Source: Polyangiaceae bacterium (GTDB taxonomy: Bacteria > Myxococcota_A > Polyangia > Polyangiales > Polyangiaceae). Taken from it: a stretch of DNA of 64,000 nt. This document shows, piece by piece, positions 34,065 through 43,334 of the stretch. Position 1 is the stretch's first letter; the number at the start of each line of letters is the position of its first letter. The position numbers and the translations under genes were made by a program. The notes below the pieces were generated by a model. The model saw nothing but the letters and a program-made list of their open reading frames with translations, searched no databases and was not told the DNA's origin. The stretch spans positions 1 through 64,000 of the forward strand of contig JANXOF010000073.1 in NCBI GenBank assembly GCA_025353725.1, read 5' to 3'.

Positions 34065-36719
34065 TCACATCCCGAAAAGCGACAGTCCGCAGGTCTCGCG
34101 TGTCACGTAGGTGAGAGACGCGTCGTCCAGTGTTTTTGAGTCATACCTCGCGAGCCCCGAGGCGTTGGCCGTGCCCGTCACGCGCAGAGCGCCCGTCGCG
34201 CGGGCGAGATCCTCCACGGCGAGCGCGACGGGACCCAAGGCCTTCGCCTCGGCGCGGGCGAGCTTTTCGCACGCGATAGGCAGCGTGCGCCAGGACGCAT
34301 CGACTCGAAACCCCGCGTCCGTCGGCGTGATGGATCCGGAGACGTTGGCGAGGAACGGGCCCGCACTCAGCGTCGTTTTTTCGAGCTCGAGGGGCTTCCC
34401 CGCGCGGCCACTCGCACTTCCTTGCAACGTGACATCGACGGCCGACTTGAGTCCTCGCACCCGCGCGCCGAAGAGGTCGAGGCGACCTGCACCTTCGAGA
34501 CGTTCGTTCGGTCTCTGGCTGCCCTCAAGAGACATTTCTAGTTCGGTGTCTGGGCCCAACGATGTTGACCCTTCTTTGAGGTGAAAACCGAGGCGTTCGA
34601 GCTTTGAACGCGCTATTTTCAAGGTCAGTCGCGTGGGCGCGTCGCCGAAGAGCAGAAGCAGGCTCGGACCGTCCGGAACGGGAGGGTCGAAAAGAAGGCG
34701 GACTCGCGACGTCGTTCCACTTCTATCGAATGTCCCGGCCCACGGACCGAGGACTGTCCGCGGAGTGGTCACCTCCAACCGCCCTGCGCTTGCGCGGACT
34801 TCTTCGCCGTCCGTGCCGTGGGACTCGAACTCCGCCCCAAGGTCGCCGACCTCAAGGTGTGTGGCCTCTCCGAACGCGCCCTCCCACGTGAGACGAGAGT
34901 CGATGAGCAAGATTGTTCGCGGCGTGCCGGTGGTTGCCTCGAGTCGCGCTCGGTGTTGTTCGTAGAACGCAAGCCACGCGGGACCGACCTCGGACCCCGC
35001 GCCGTGAAGCGTTGCCAAGAGTCCACGAACGCGGACTTCGCGTCCCCACGGGCCAACGAAAAAAAGGTCGTCGACTCGCGCTTGGGCGCCAGGAAGGCGA
35101 GGTGCCGTCGCGGTTACGCCACGTGCGTGAAGGCCCGTCATGCCGAGGCTCACCCTGTCGATCGTTACCTCAACCCCGACATCGCGCGCCGCGTCGACGA
35201 TGCGTGCGCGAAGAAGTGTCGGCAGCGCGAGGAGCATACCCGCGAGCGCAATCAGCACGAAAATCAAGCCGACGGCGCTTTTGACCCACGGCTTCGTGCT
35301 CCCGCGAACCCCCTCGGCGAGCGACTTCGTTTCGTGACCGGTGCGGACCCGGAGCGGTGCCTCGCGTGTCCCTTGGACAGGAATCTTCGTCGTGTTCGGC
35401 GACGGGGGAGGCGCTACCGGAACCGCGCGCTTCGGCGCAGCTTCCGACACGGGGCCTGGTGCTCTCAGCGGCTCCCCTTTGCGGTGTTGAGCCACGAGAG
35501 CGCGAACATCCATCATCCCAGGATCGGCGTTTTGGACGCCGGAAGGGCTCGCGTGGCCAGACGACTTCTCGAGGCGCGGTTCCTCAAACCGTGGGGAAAC
35601 CGTTTCGTTGGGCTCGAGTTCGATTTCACGCGGAACCTTCGGCAATCCTGGCGAAAAATCGACCACGGAAGCACGAGGGCGCGCGTGAGACGGGTTGAGC
35701 TCCGCTTCAAACGACGGTGGGGCCACCGACAGTCCGGGCGAGCGCTTGCGGGAGGCGAGTATCGTTCGCCGACTCTTCGCGCTTTCGGACAAGTGCGCGT
35801 TGACCCAGAACGCGACGTCGGCCGCGAGTCCGTCGCTGGGCATCACGGTTTCAAGAGCCTCGTGCATGGCGCGCGCCGATGGAAAGCGGTTATCAGGACG
35901 TCGCGCGAGGGCGCGCTCGACCACGGCGCGTAGAGCAGGAGGAACGGCTTCGGGCAGAGCCTCCGGCGGGAGGTCTCCGAGGAGAAGATGAAGCGTAGCC
36001 GCGTCGTTCCCGCCATCGAACGGAGGTCGGCCCGCCAGCATTCGGTAGAGGGTCGCGCCCGCCGCGAACACGTCGGTCGCGGGACTCACGTCTTGCCGCA
36101 ACGCTTGCTCCGGCGCCATGTAGCGGAGCTTCCCTTTCAACGCGCTGTTCAAGTCCGTATCACCGCTGTAGCGATCTCTTGCGTGTGCGATACCAAAGTC
36201 GATGACTTTCACGTCTCCGCTCGCGCTAATCACTATATTATGCGGCGAGATATCACGGTGTACGACGCCTCGTAGTTGCCCTGAATCGTCTCGAATCTTG
36301 TGAGCCGCATCGAGTCCGGCGCATACGTCGGCGATAATGCGCACAGCTACGGGCACGGGAACGGGGTCGTTTTTAGGACCGTCCGACCGCCCCGAGGCAA
36401 GCAGCGCGCCTAGCGACTCGCCGTCCACGTACTCCATGACCAGATAGAGCATCGCCTCTGACTCACCCAGGTCGAAGACCTGTGCGACGTTCGGATGCCC
36501 GATCCCCGAGGCAATGCGCGCTTCATCGAGAAACATGCTTCGGAAGGCGCTCTCGGCGGCAAACCGCTCATGAATACACTTGAGGGCAAAGAGCTTCTCA
36601 AATCCGTATTTTCCCTTTTGCCTCGCTACCCAAACCTCGGCCATTCCTCCGTCGCCGATGGGGCAAACGAGCTCGTAGCGATCGACGATGGTTCCCGTTT
36701 GGAGTCGTGCTCTGCGCAT
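34065..36719 (-). CDS. Ser/Thr protein kinase with AsmA-like extracytoplasmic domain
   Basis: 884 residues from the ATG at 36719, 7 bases after the TPR stop. The kinase (about 12-280) has the glycine loop IGDGGMAEVWVA, Lys47 (FALKCI), HRDISPHN (Asp156) and IDFG (Asp174). A disordered Pro-rich linker leads to one membrane segment (about 478-500). Beyond it, RIVDAARDVGVEVTIDRVSL resembles the start of AsmA-type proteins; the rest (about 510-880) is a long beta-rich region with repeated L-x-G-A-G-R-L/V-x-L blocks. Kinase-AsmA joins are not familiar to me. The kinase has all catalytic residues. Coupling to the TPR gene suggests a shared pathway (inferred). Confidence 0.88.
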   Translation of the reverse strand: MRRARLQTGTIVDRYELVCPIGDGGMAEVWVARQKGKYGFEKLFALKCIHERFAAESAFRSMFLDEARIASGIGHPNVAQVFDLGESEAMLYLVMEYVDGESLGALLASGRSDGPKNDPVPVPVAVRIIADVCAGLDAAHKIRDDSGQLRGVVHRDISPHNIVISASGDVKVIDFGIAHARDRYSGDTDLNSALKGKLRYMAPEQALRQDVSPATDVFAAGATLYRMLAGRPPFDGGNDAATLHLLLGDLPPEALPEAVPPALRAVVERALARRPDNRFPSARAMHEALETVMPSDGLAADVAFWVNAHLSESAKSRRTILASRKRSPGLSVAPPSFEAELNPSHARPRASVVDFSPGLPKVPREIELEPNETVSPRFEEPRLEKSSGHASPSGVQNADPGMMDVRALVAQHRKGEPLRAPGPVSEAAPKRAVPVAPPPSPNTTKIPVQGTREAPLRVRTGHETKSLAEGVRGSTKPWVKSAVGLIFVLIALAGMLLALPTLLRARIVDAARDVGVEVTIDRVSLGMTGLHARGVTATAPRLPGAQARVDDLFFVGPWGREVRVRGLLATLHGAGSEVGPAWLAFYEQHRARLEATTGTPRTILLIDSRLTWEGAFGEATHLEVGDLGAEFESHGTDGEEVRASAGRLEVTTPRTVLGPWAGTFDRSGTTSRVRLLFDPPVPDGPSLLLLFGDAPTRLTLKIARSKLERLGFHLKEGSTSLGPDTELEMSLEGSQRPNERLEGAGRLDLFGARVRGLKSAVDVTLQGSASGRAGKPLELEKTTLSAGPFLANVSGSITPTDAGFRVDASWRTLPIACEKLARAEAKALGPVALAVEDLARATGALRVTGTANASGLARYDSKTLDDASLTYVTRETCGLSLFGM

Positions 36720-36726
36720 GCACGCC

Positions 36727-39700
36727 TTAGCCGGCCCAGGTCGACCCGACGCGTCGCCGGAGGGCGCTGGCCTCGGGCGTGAGCGCGTACCGGACGACAT
36801 CGCCTGCGAACGGATGATCGAGGACAGCGCCGAGGGACGTTTGCCCTGGATCCTCTGTCGCGTGCATAAACGCGCTGTCGAGGCCACGTAGCTCGTCAAT
36901 CGTCGCGAGCATGTCACCGGTGAGAAGGTAAGCGATGCGAAGCTCTGCGCGCGCGAGTGCACCGATCAACACGTCCACGGCGAGGAGCTGACCTTTTGAG
37001 CGCGGCGTCGTACCGTTCGGCGCGTTGAACGTCCTGTTTGCGGTGAGCAAAGGACCTATTTTTTCGAGGTTTTGCCTATGTTTTCGCGAAAGTTCTTTCG
37101 TCAGGGTGACTTCGTACTGTTGCACTAACTTGAGCGAGATGACGTCGATCTCGTCTTGCCCGAAGGCCGGGTTCACGATTCGTCCGGCCGCGCAGAGCAG
37201 GGCTTCAATGTGCTGAGGCGGAATCTCTTCGAGCCACGGGACGCTTAGCGCGACGCGGGCGAGTGCTCGACCGAGCGAGGCAAGCTGGGTAGGTTCCGGC
37301 AGCTCCGTGAGGACTTGCGGGACCACAACCCAGAGAGCGTCACACGCGAGGACACGCGTGCGCGAAACGTTGGGCGTAATGACGAGTTCGACATCTTGGA
37401 TACCGAGCGCCTTCGCGAGTCGATCGAGCAGAAGGCGAGTGGGGTGGCCGCTTCGCTTTCCTATGCGGTCGCGCGAGCTGACGCCGAGGTCGCTGACCTC
37501 GGTTCGCAAAATCTTGCATTCGATTCCGGCAATCGCATGCGCAATGTCAAGGAGGACGTGACGTCCTTCGACGGGCACGACGTGTCCGATGAGCGTGGCT
37601 CGGTCGAGCGCTGCATGATGCGAGTCGAAGTTTGCGAGTCGACGCGCGCGTAACCACGCGTGGCGCCCTTCGTCGAGATCGCCCGCGATGGCGCGGAGCT
37701 CGCTCACGACGATCGCCTCTTCCTGCCTACGCTCGGCGTTGAGCGCCTGTTCGAGCAGTTCGACCGCCCCCGGCGGGTCCGCAATGGCCAAGAGAAGACC
37801 CGCCGTGGGATGGATCATCGACATCACCGTCTTCGCGGTCTCGTCATGGGCCCCCAAGCGAGCGTAAGCCGTCGCGAGCTCATAGCGTGACTCGTGCAGC
37901 TCGGGGTCCATCGACACCGCGTGCGCGAGATGGCTCACGCCGTCGCGAAGTCGTGTGAGGTATTCCACTTCGATGTGTCCAAGGGATGCAAACCAGCGGG
38001 CATCGGCATTGCCAAGCTGCTTACCGCGCCCAATCACGGCGGCGAGCGCACGTGCGAACGACACGGCATCGACGCCGCCCGGGGCTTGCGCAGCCTCGAA
38101 AAATTGACTCAAGCGCGCGAAGGCTTCCGGATGACTCGGCAACACGGCCGTCGCCTCGACGAGCGCTTTTTCGGCGTGATTCGTGTCATTGAGGGAAATA
38201 CGCACGTCCGCGAGTTCGAGGAAAATGTCGCATTTTACGCGCGGTTCTTGCTCGACCGCGGCGAGGCGTTCGAGCAGTCCCGCGATTTCAAGCATGACCG
38301 TTGCGGTTTGCTGTGGCTGCCCGTTTTCGTCCGGCTCTTCCTGCTTTGCCGCGAGGCGATGGATAAGAGCGCGAAGGGCGCGCGCGTTGTCGCCTTCGAT
38401 AGAGAGCGCGCGGCGGAGTGAATCCTCCGCGTCAGCCGGACGCCCGAGAACATCCTCGTAAAGCCCCGCAAGCACGAAGAGAGCGCGGACGCGAGGCCCC
38501 GGCTCTTCACCGCGGGCGGCAATGTCTTCGAGCGTTTCCACGGCTTCGGGCCAAGCGCGCTGGGCGATAAAGAGCTCCGACAACGTGAGTAACGAAGCGA
38601 TATGGTCAGGCGCCGCGTCGCGGACTTTGCGCATGGCTTCGATGGCGATGGCATTGTCTCCGAGATCCGCGTGCGCGACGCGCGCAATTTCAGAGCCGAG
38701 AAGCACGATAGCCTCCGAGTGGGTGGCTCGCGAGAGGGCATGACGGAAGACGTCGACGAGCAATTCTCCGCGTTGCTGCGCGATGCGAACGCGTGACAGA
38801 AAAGAGATAGCCGTCGTCGAGTCGGGATGTGACTCTAGCGCCGTCTCGAGGAGATGCGCCACGCGCTCACTCGGCTCGGTCGTGAGGTCTGCAGGGTGGT
38901 CCGGCGCGGCTCGAAGAAGATGCCTCGCGGCGTCGATGAAATACGTGGCGCGGGTCGTCGGGTCGCCTGAGAGCTCAGCAAGAGAAACCGCCGCAGCCGC
39001 AGCCGCACCGGAATCGCCGAGGCGTTGTGCGAGTCGCGCGAGCGAAGTCGCGGCCGTCACGCTCAGCGGGTCCAAGGTCAGCGCCACGCGGAGGCGCTCC
39101 AGGGCTTCGCGCTCGGAGGATTCGCTTCCCTCGCTCGCGCGAACGTCGGTGGCGTGGGCCTGCATCTCGAGGAGCAGGGCAAGGCGGAGCTCCGTGCACA
39201 GGCGTGTGCTCTCGTCTTGGGCGAGAGCGGCGAGGGACCGAAGCGCGACGATCGCGACGCGACGGGCTGACCCATCTCCTTTGCGAGCGGCGCCGAGCGA
39301 GATGCGCACCGCGGCGTCGAGGCCCGAGGGGTCCGTCGGGTCGAGCGCTAAAATCCGCGTGTAGGTCGCGACGGATTCCCCTGCCGGCAGGCGCCATGTC
39401 TCGAGTGAGGCGAGCTCCCAAAGCGCGCCGAGCCGTGCGCGGACATCGACGAATTGATCGCTCTCGATTTTCAGAATGCGCGTGAGCGGGGCGTAGGACG
39501 TTCCTCGTCGTGCGACAGCCTCCGCGAGCCGGAGCGCGCCAGCGTGGCCAGGATTCGACTCCGCCACCGATTGGAGAATCCGCGAGGCATGCGGCAAATT
39601 TTCGTCGGCGGCGACGAGAAGTGACGCCAGCTGGAACGAGACTCGCTGAGCGTCCGTCGAGGTCGTTGTCCTCTCGATCCGCGTCGCAAGCTGGATGAGA

Positions 39701-42597
39701 AGTTCGTCCCACGCTTTTGTCCCGAAGCGTCGGGGCGCGCTGGATTCGTGGCTTGTCATCACGCGCCGTGCCATGACGCGCACGAGGCGATCGGCGATCC
39801 ACTCGTCGTCGGGCGTCTCCGCCAGCGCACGCGCGTAGAGCCGCGCGGCACTTGCGTCGTCGTCGAGTCGTAGTTCGTCGATTTCCGCCGCAAGCGTGAG
39901 GTGCCGTGCTCGTTCGGAAGGCGTGACGGCGTCTTTCGCGAGTTGCTCGGTCGCGACGCGAAGCGCCCTCGTGTCTCCCGTGGCCTCCAGGATTCGAGCA
40001 ATCTCCTCGGCCGGAACCGGATGCGTCGGGTCGGCGGCCCGTGCCGCTTGCAACGCCTCGACGGCCGCTTTCGGGTGGCGTAACCGTGCATCTTGCACTT
40101 CAGCCAAATGGAGCCAAAGGGCTACCTTGTCTCGCGTCGTTATCGCGATGTCGATGCGGGCGCGGAGTGAGAGCGTGGCTTGCTCCCACCGACCGGCCTC
40201 TTCGTGAAGTCGCGTCTCGAGGGCGCGCGCCGCGAGATGGTGTGGATCGTGTTCGAGGACCTCGTGAAGTCGCACGAGTGCGCGCGGCGGGTCGACCCGC
40301 GCCAGGACTTGAGCCGAACGCGCGCGGAGTGCGAGCACGGAAGCGCCGTCGGTCGCGAGCTTCGCCTCGAGTTCGAGTGCCGCAGCGAGTGCGTGGTCAT
40401 CGCCGATGCGGCTTGCTGTTCGCTCGAGGCCAAGGATCGCTCCGCGCCGGCCGGGTTCGGTCCGCAAGATCTCCTCGTAGAGTCGTGCGGCTCGAACGGA
40501 GTCACCCGCGAGCTCCTCCCAAAGCATCGCGGCTCGTTCGAGATAGGCGATGCGCCGGCCTTCGTCGCGTGTCGATTCAGCCGCTTGTACGTACAAGTCG
40601 ATGAGGGCCCGCACCTCGCCGCTCCACCCTTCGGGTGGCGTAGGCTGCATGAGTCGCGAGAGGTGATCGAGCACCTCGGAGTCTCCGGGACTCGCGACCC
40701 AGGCGGCGCGGAGGTGCAGAAGCGCGTCGTCGGGATGACCTAGGTGCTCAGCGAGTTGGGCTGCGCGTGCGAGCGAGCGCGCGCGTCGCGTCGGGTCTTC
40801 ACTTCGTTGGGCTTCGTCATGCCAAAGCGCGATGCGTTCGTGGTCCTTACCGCTCGCACTGAGCAGTCGGTCGAGATCTTCGACCAGCGTGACGTCCTCA
40901 GGATCGAGCGCCATCGCATGGCGGATGTCCGTCACCGCCGCTGCTAAGTGACCGAGTCGTTCCTCGAGACTCGCGAGGCGGCGCCGCTCATAAACCACTG
41001 ACGCGGCATCCGTGAAGAACGGCAGACGACGTCGGCGCGCACGAGCCGCTTCAGGCCATTGCGTCGCCGTCTCGTGGAGCCGCACGAGTTCGTCGAGGAC
41101 GCGGCGGTCCACCGAGGGCGTCGTCGGCGCGCGCGCGGCCGCTCGTTCGAGGAGCTCTAAGGCGGAAGCGAGATCGCCGAGAAGGGTGTGCGAAAGACAC
41201 GCCGCATCGAGCTCGAGGCGCGCGCATCGCCTCGAGCTGGGTTCGAGTCGCGCTTCGTCCGCGAGCAGCGCGGCAAGCCTAGCGGAGTCGTGATGAGCTG
41301 CTGCGTGTAGAGTGAACGCTTCGCGAATTGGGCCGACGGAACCGTCGAGACGGAGCGCGCGCTCATAGGCTCCGCGCGCGGAGTCAATACGGCCGAGCCG
41401 CAGCTCGAGGATCCGGGCGCGCTCGACTTGCAACCAGCCCGCAAGGTCCGGTTGCGACGCGAAGGCGTCTGACATGCGCCCCAGGTGCGCGACGAGGTCT
41501 TCCCAAGCGTCGTCATCGGCCGAACCTTTGAGCGCCCGCCTCACGAGGTCCGCTTCGAGGCCTCGCAACGCTGCGGCGTGCTGCGGCGAGCGACCCAACG
41601 CGCGCTCCCAGGCTTCGCGGGCGTCGTCGTGCCGATCACCGGCTTCGAGGAGGCGAGCTTTCTCGGCGAGGAGCTCGATCGCGGCAGACTCACTCGAGGC
41701 GCTCGCCAGTTCACGCTCCAGGTGACGGAGCATCGGAACGAGTTGCGCGCGGGAGTGAAGGCGTCGCCGCAAGATCGAATGCGCGGCCGTCATGTTCGGG
41801 TCGGCCTTGAGCGCTGCCTCGGCAGAGGCATTGACCTTCGCGTCGTCGCCGACGGTCTCGTGAGCTATCGCCAGTTCGACGTACGCTCTCGAGAGACCTA
41901 CCGTGTCTTCGAGGGACTCGAGGTAGGAGGCGCGCGCGGCGAGTTGGTCGATGAGCGTCGACGCCGCAGGAGTCTCGACAGACGAGTGGTCGAGGTCCGG
42001 TTGAGCGCGCGGAACGTTTGGAAGACTCGCGGGCTCGACGCGAGGCAAGGGCGGCGGGGGCCGACGCGACGTTGGCGCCGGCGGAACGCTCAAGGGCTTC
42101 GCGGGGCCTGCACGACTTTGGCTCGGCGCGCGGATGGACGGCGGTGGTGCGCGAAGCGAAGACCCCGAATCGTCAAGTCGCTCCCGGACCGAAAGCGGGG
42201 GCGGAGGAAGAGGCGGCGTGCTGGGTCGTGTCTGGGCGAGCGCTTCTGAAGGCGAGGCAGGAGCTGAGGGCGTTCCTCCTTTAGGCAAAGGCGGCGGGGC
42301 GAGTCTCCGCGGGCGCGCCGCCTGCTTTCCTGGAACATCGGTGACGAGATCGCTTGCTCCAAACCCCTGCGTCAGTGTGAGAAGCGCGTCGTCACTGAGG
42401 GCTTCCGGACCGAAGTCGAGGTCGAGAGGTTCGCGGCCGCCCGCGACGTGCGGTGCGACAGCCTCCACGTCGATGTCTTCGAGGTCGATGGAAACGAAGG
42501 AGCCACGTGGCGCACCTTGTTCCGTCACCGTGTCTTCGCGGGGCGTGCGCCCGGCTGCGGACTCGGTGGGTGTCGGCGCTTGCCCTTCCCCTGCCAT
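36727..42597 (-). CDS. Giant TPR-repeat protein (1,956 aa)
   Basis: 1,956 residues. The first 210 are Pro-rich and disordered (APPPLPKGGTPSAPASPSEA, PPLPPPPLSVRER). The rest is a long array of TPR-like helical repeats, e.g. ASYLESLEDTVGLSRAYVEL, HDDAREAWERALGRSPQHAA, LHEVLEHDPHHLAARALE. The C-terminal 230 residues resemble a distinct domain. No signal peptide or clear membrane segment. The gene leads directly into the Ser/Thr kinase gene. Giant TPR proteins beside kinases are common in Myxococcota and are thought to be signalling scaffolds; the role is not known. Confidence 0.85.
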   Translation of the reverse strand: MAGEGQAPTPTESAAGRTPREDTVTEQGAPRGSFVSIDLEDIDVEAVAPHVAGGREPLDLDFGPEALSDDALLTLTQGFGASDLVTDVPGKQAARPRRLAPPPLPKGGTPSAPASPSEALAQTRPSTPPLPPPPLSVRERLDDSGSSLRAPPPSIRAPSQSRAGPAKPLSVPPAPTSRRPPPPLPRVEPASLPNVPRAQPDLDHSSVETPAASTLIDQLAARASYLESLEDTVGLSRAYVELAIAHETVGDDAKVNASAEAALKADPNMTAAHSILRRRLHSRAQLVPMLRHLERELASASSESAAIELLAEKARLLEAGDRHDDAREAWERALGRSPQHAAALRGLEADLVRRALKGSADDDAWEDLVAHLGRMSDAFASQPDLAGWLQVERARILELRLGRIDSARGAYERALRLDGSVGPIREAFTLHAAAHHDSARLAALLADEARLEPSSRRCARLELDAACLSHTLLGDLASALELLERAAARAPTTPSVDRRVLDELVRLHETATQWPEAARARRRRLPFFTDAASVVYERRRLASLEERLGHLAAAVTDIRHAMALDPEDVTLVEDLDRLLSASGKDHERIALWHDEAQRSEDPTRRARSLARAAQLAEHLGHPDDALLHLRAAWVASPGDSEVLDHLSRLMQPTPPEGWSGEVRALIDLYVQAAESTRDEGRRIAYLERAAMLWEELAGDSVRAARLYEEILRTEPGRRGAILGLERTASRIGDDHALAAALELEAKLATDGASVLALRARSAQVLARVDPPRALVRLHEVLEHDPHHLAARALETRLHEEAGRWEQATLSLRARIDIAITTRDKVALWLHLAEVQDARLRHPKAAVEALQAARAADPTHPVPAEEIARILEATGDTRALRVATEQLAKDAVTPSERARHLTLAAEIDELRLDDDASAARLYARALAETPDDEWIADRLVRVMARRVMTSHESSAPRRFGTKAWDELLIQLATRIERTTTSTDAQRVSFQLASLLVAADENLPHASRILQSVAESNPGHAGALRLAEAVARRGTSYAPLTRILKIESDQFVDVRARLGALWELASLETWRLPAGESVATYTRILALDPTDPSGLDAAVRISLGAARKGDGSARRVAIVALRSLAALAQDESTRLCTELRLALLLEMQAHATDVRASEGSESSEREALERLRVALTLDPLSVTAATSLARLAQRLGDSGAAAAAAVSLAELSGDPTTRATYFIDAARHLLRAAPDHPADLTTEPSERVAHLLETALESHPDSTTAISFLSRVRIAQQRGELLVDVFRHALSRATHSEAIVLLGSEIARVAHADLGDNAIAIEAMRKVRDAAPDHIASLLTLSELFIAQRAWPEAVETLEDIAARGEEPGPRVRALFVLAGLYEDVLGRPADAEDSLRRALSIEGDNARALRALIHRLAAKQEEPDENGQPQQTATVMLEIAGLLERLAAVEQEPRVKCDIFLELADVRISLNDTNHAEKALVEATAVLPSHPEAFARLSQFFEAAQAPGGVDAVSFARALAAVIGRGKQLGNADARWFASLGHIEVEYLTRLRDGVSHLAHAVSMDPELHESRYELATAYARLGAHDETAKTVMSMIHPTAGLLLAIADPPGAVELLEQALNAERRQEEAIVVSELRAIAGDLDEGRHAWLRARRLANFDSHHAALDRATLIGHVVPVEGRHVLLDIAHAIAGIECKILRTEVSDLGVSSRDRIGKRSGHPTRLLLDRLAKALGIQDVELVITPNVSRTRVLACDALWVVVPQVLTELPEPTQLASLGRALARVALSVPWLEEIPPQHIEALLCAAGRIVNPAFGQDEIDVISLKLVQQYEVTLTKELSRKHRQNLEKIGPLLTANRTFNAPNGTTPRSKGQLLAVDVLIGALARAELRIAYLLTGDMLATIDELRGLDSAFMHATEDPGQTSLGAVLDHPFAGDVVRYALTPEASALRRRVGSTWAG

Positions 42598-42666
42598 GAC
42601 AGCATCGTCGCACGAAAATCACGTCCTTCTACGGGCAAATTCTGTGCTCGGCAGGCGCACTCGCAC

Positions 42667-43287
42667 TCACTTGCAGGCGGCGATGTCGGCAGATTTGCTA
42701 CATGCTACGCACTGAGTAAGGTCGATCTGGCTTTGGTCTTTGCATTTCACGACGGAGTTGCCGTTGATGACACTCCACCCCTTTAGCTCGTTTCCGCAGT
42801 ACGTACCGTCCGCCTTGTCCACGCATCCGTCGCACTCGTCGGGGTATTGCCCTTGGAAACGGATGCACCCGGCGCCGCCGCACAGCCTTACGGCGCCTAC
42901 CGACCCGTCTGCACACGTAATAAGGTCGTTGTACTTTCCGCCTGTCCAATCGATTCTGTTGCCCGAGCAATACTTACCGCTTGCCTTTTGCTTGCAGGCT
43001 GCAGGATTAGCGACGGGATCCGGCGGGGGCTTGCCGGAATCGGGAGGTGGACCCACCGTTCCCGCGTCGGGCCGTGGCGGGTCGACGCGGGCGTCTGGCG
43101 GCCCGGGCTGAAGTGGGGGATCCGTTCCTGTGCCCCCTCCGGGAGTGAGCCCGCCCTCTTTCGTGCTCTCTACGGCATCAAACGGAATGAGAAGCGTGCA
43201 TCCCACAAGGAGCGCAGAGCCCGCCACGAGCGACGTCGCGACCCCAAAGAAGCCGAGGCCGCGAGAAGATGATCGTCGATCCGTCAC
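42667..43287 (-). CDS. Cysteine-rich lipoprotein
   Basis: 206 residues from a GTG, with a signal peptide and lipobox SALLVGC (Cys30). A Pro/Gly/Asp-rich linker (about 45-92) precedes a cysteine-rich domain with about a dozen Cys (for example CKQKASGKYCSGN, CGGAGCIRF, CDGCVDKADGTYC, CVACSKSADIAACK). Spacing resembles the disulfide-rich repeats of myxobacterial surface proteins. No enzyme motif. Function unknown. Confidence 0.8.
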   Translation of the reverse strand: MTDRRSSSRGLGFFGVATSLVAGSALLVGCTLLIPFDAVESTKEGGLTPGGGTGTDPPLQPGPPDARVDPPRPDAGTVGPPPDSGKPPPDPVANPAACKQKASGKYCSGNRIDWTGGKYNDLITCADGSVGAVRLCGGAGCIRFQGQYPDECDGCVDKADGTYCGNELKGWSVINGNSVVKCKDQSQIDLTQCVACSKSADIAACK

Positions 43288-43334
43288 CCCTTTACCCTAG
43301 CAGGCGAACCTGGAGGCGCGCCACGCAGCCCGAG

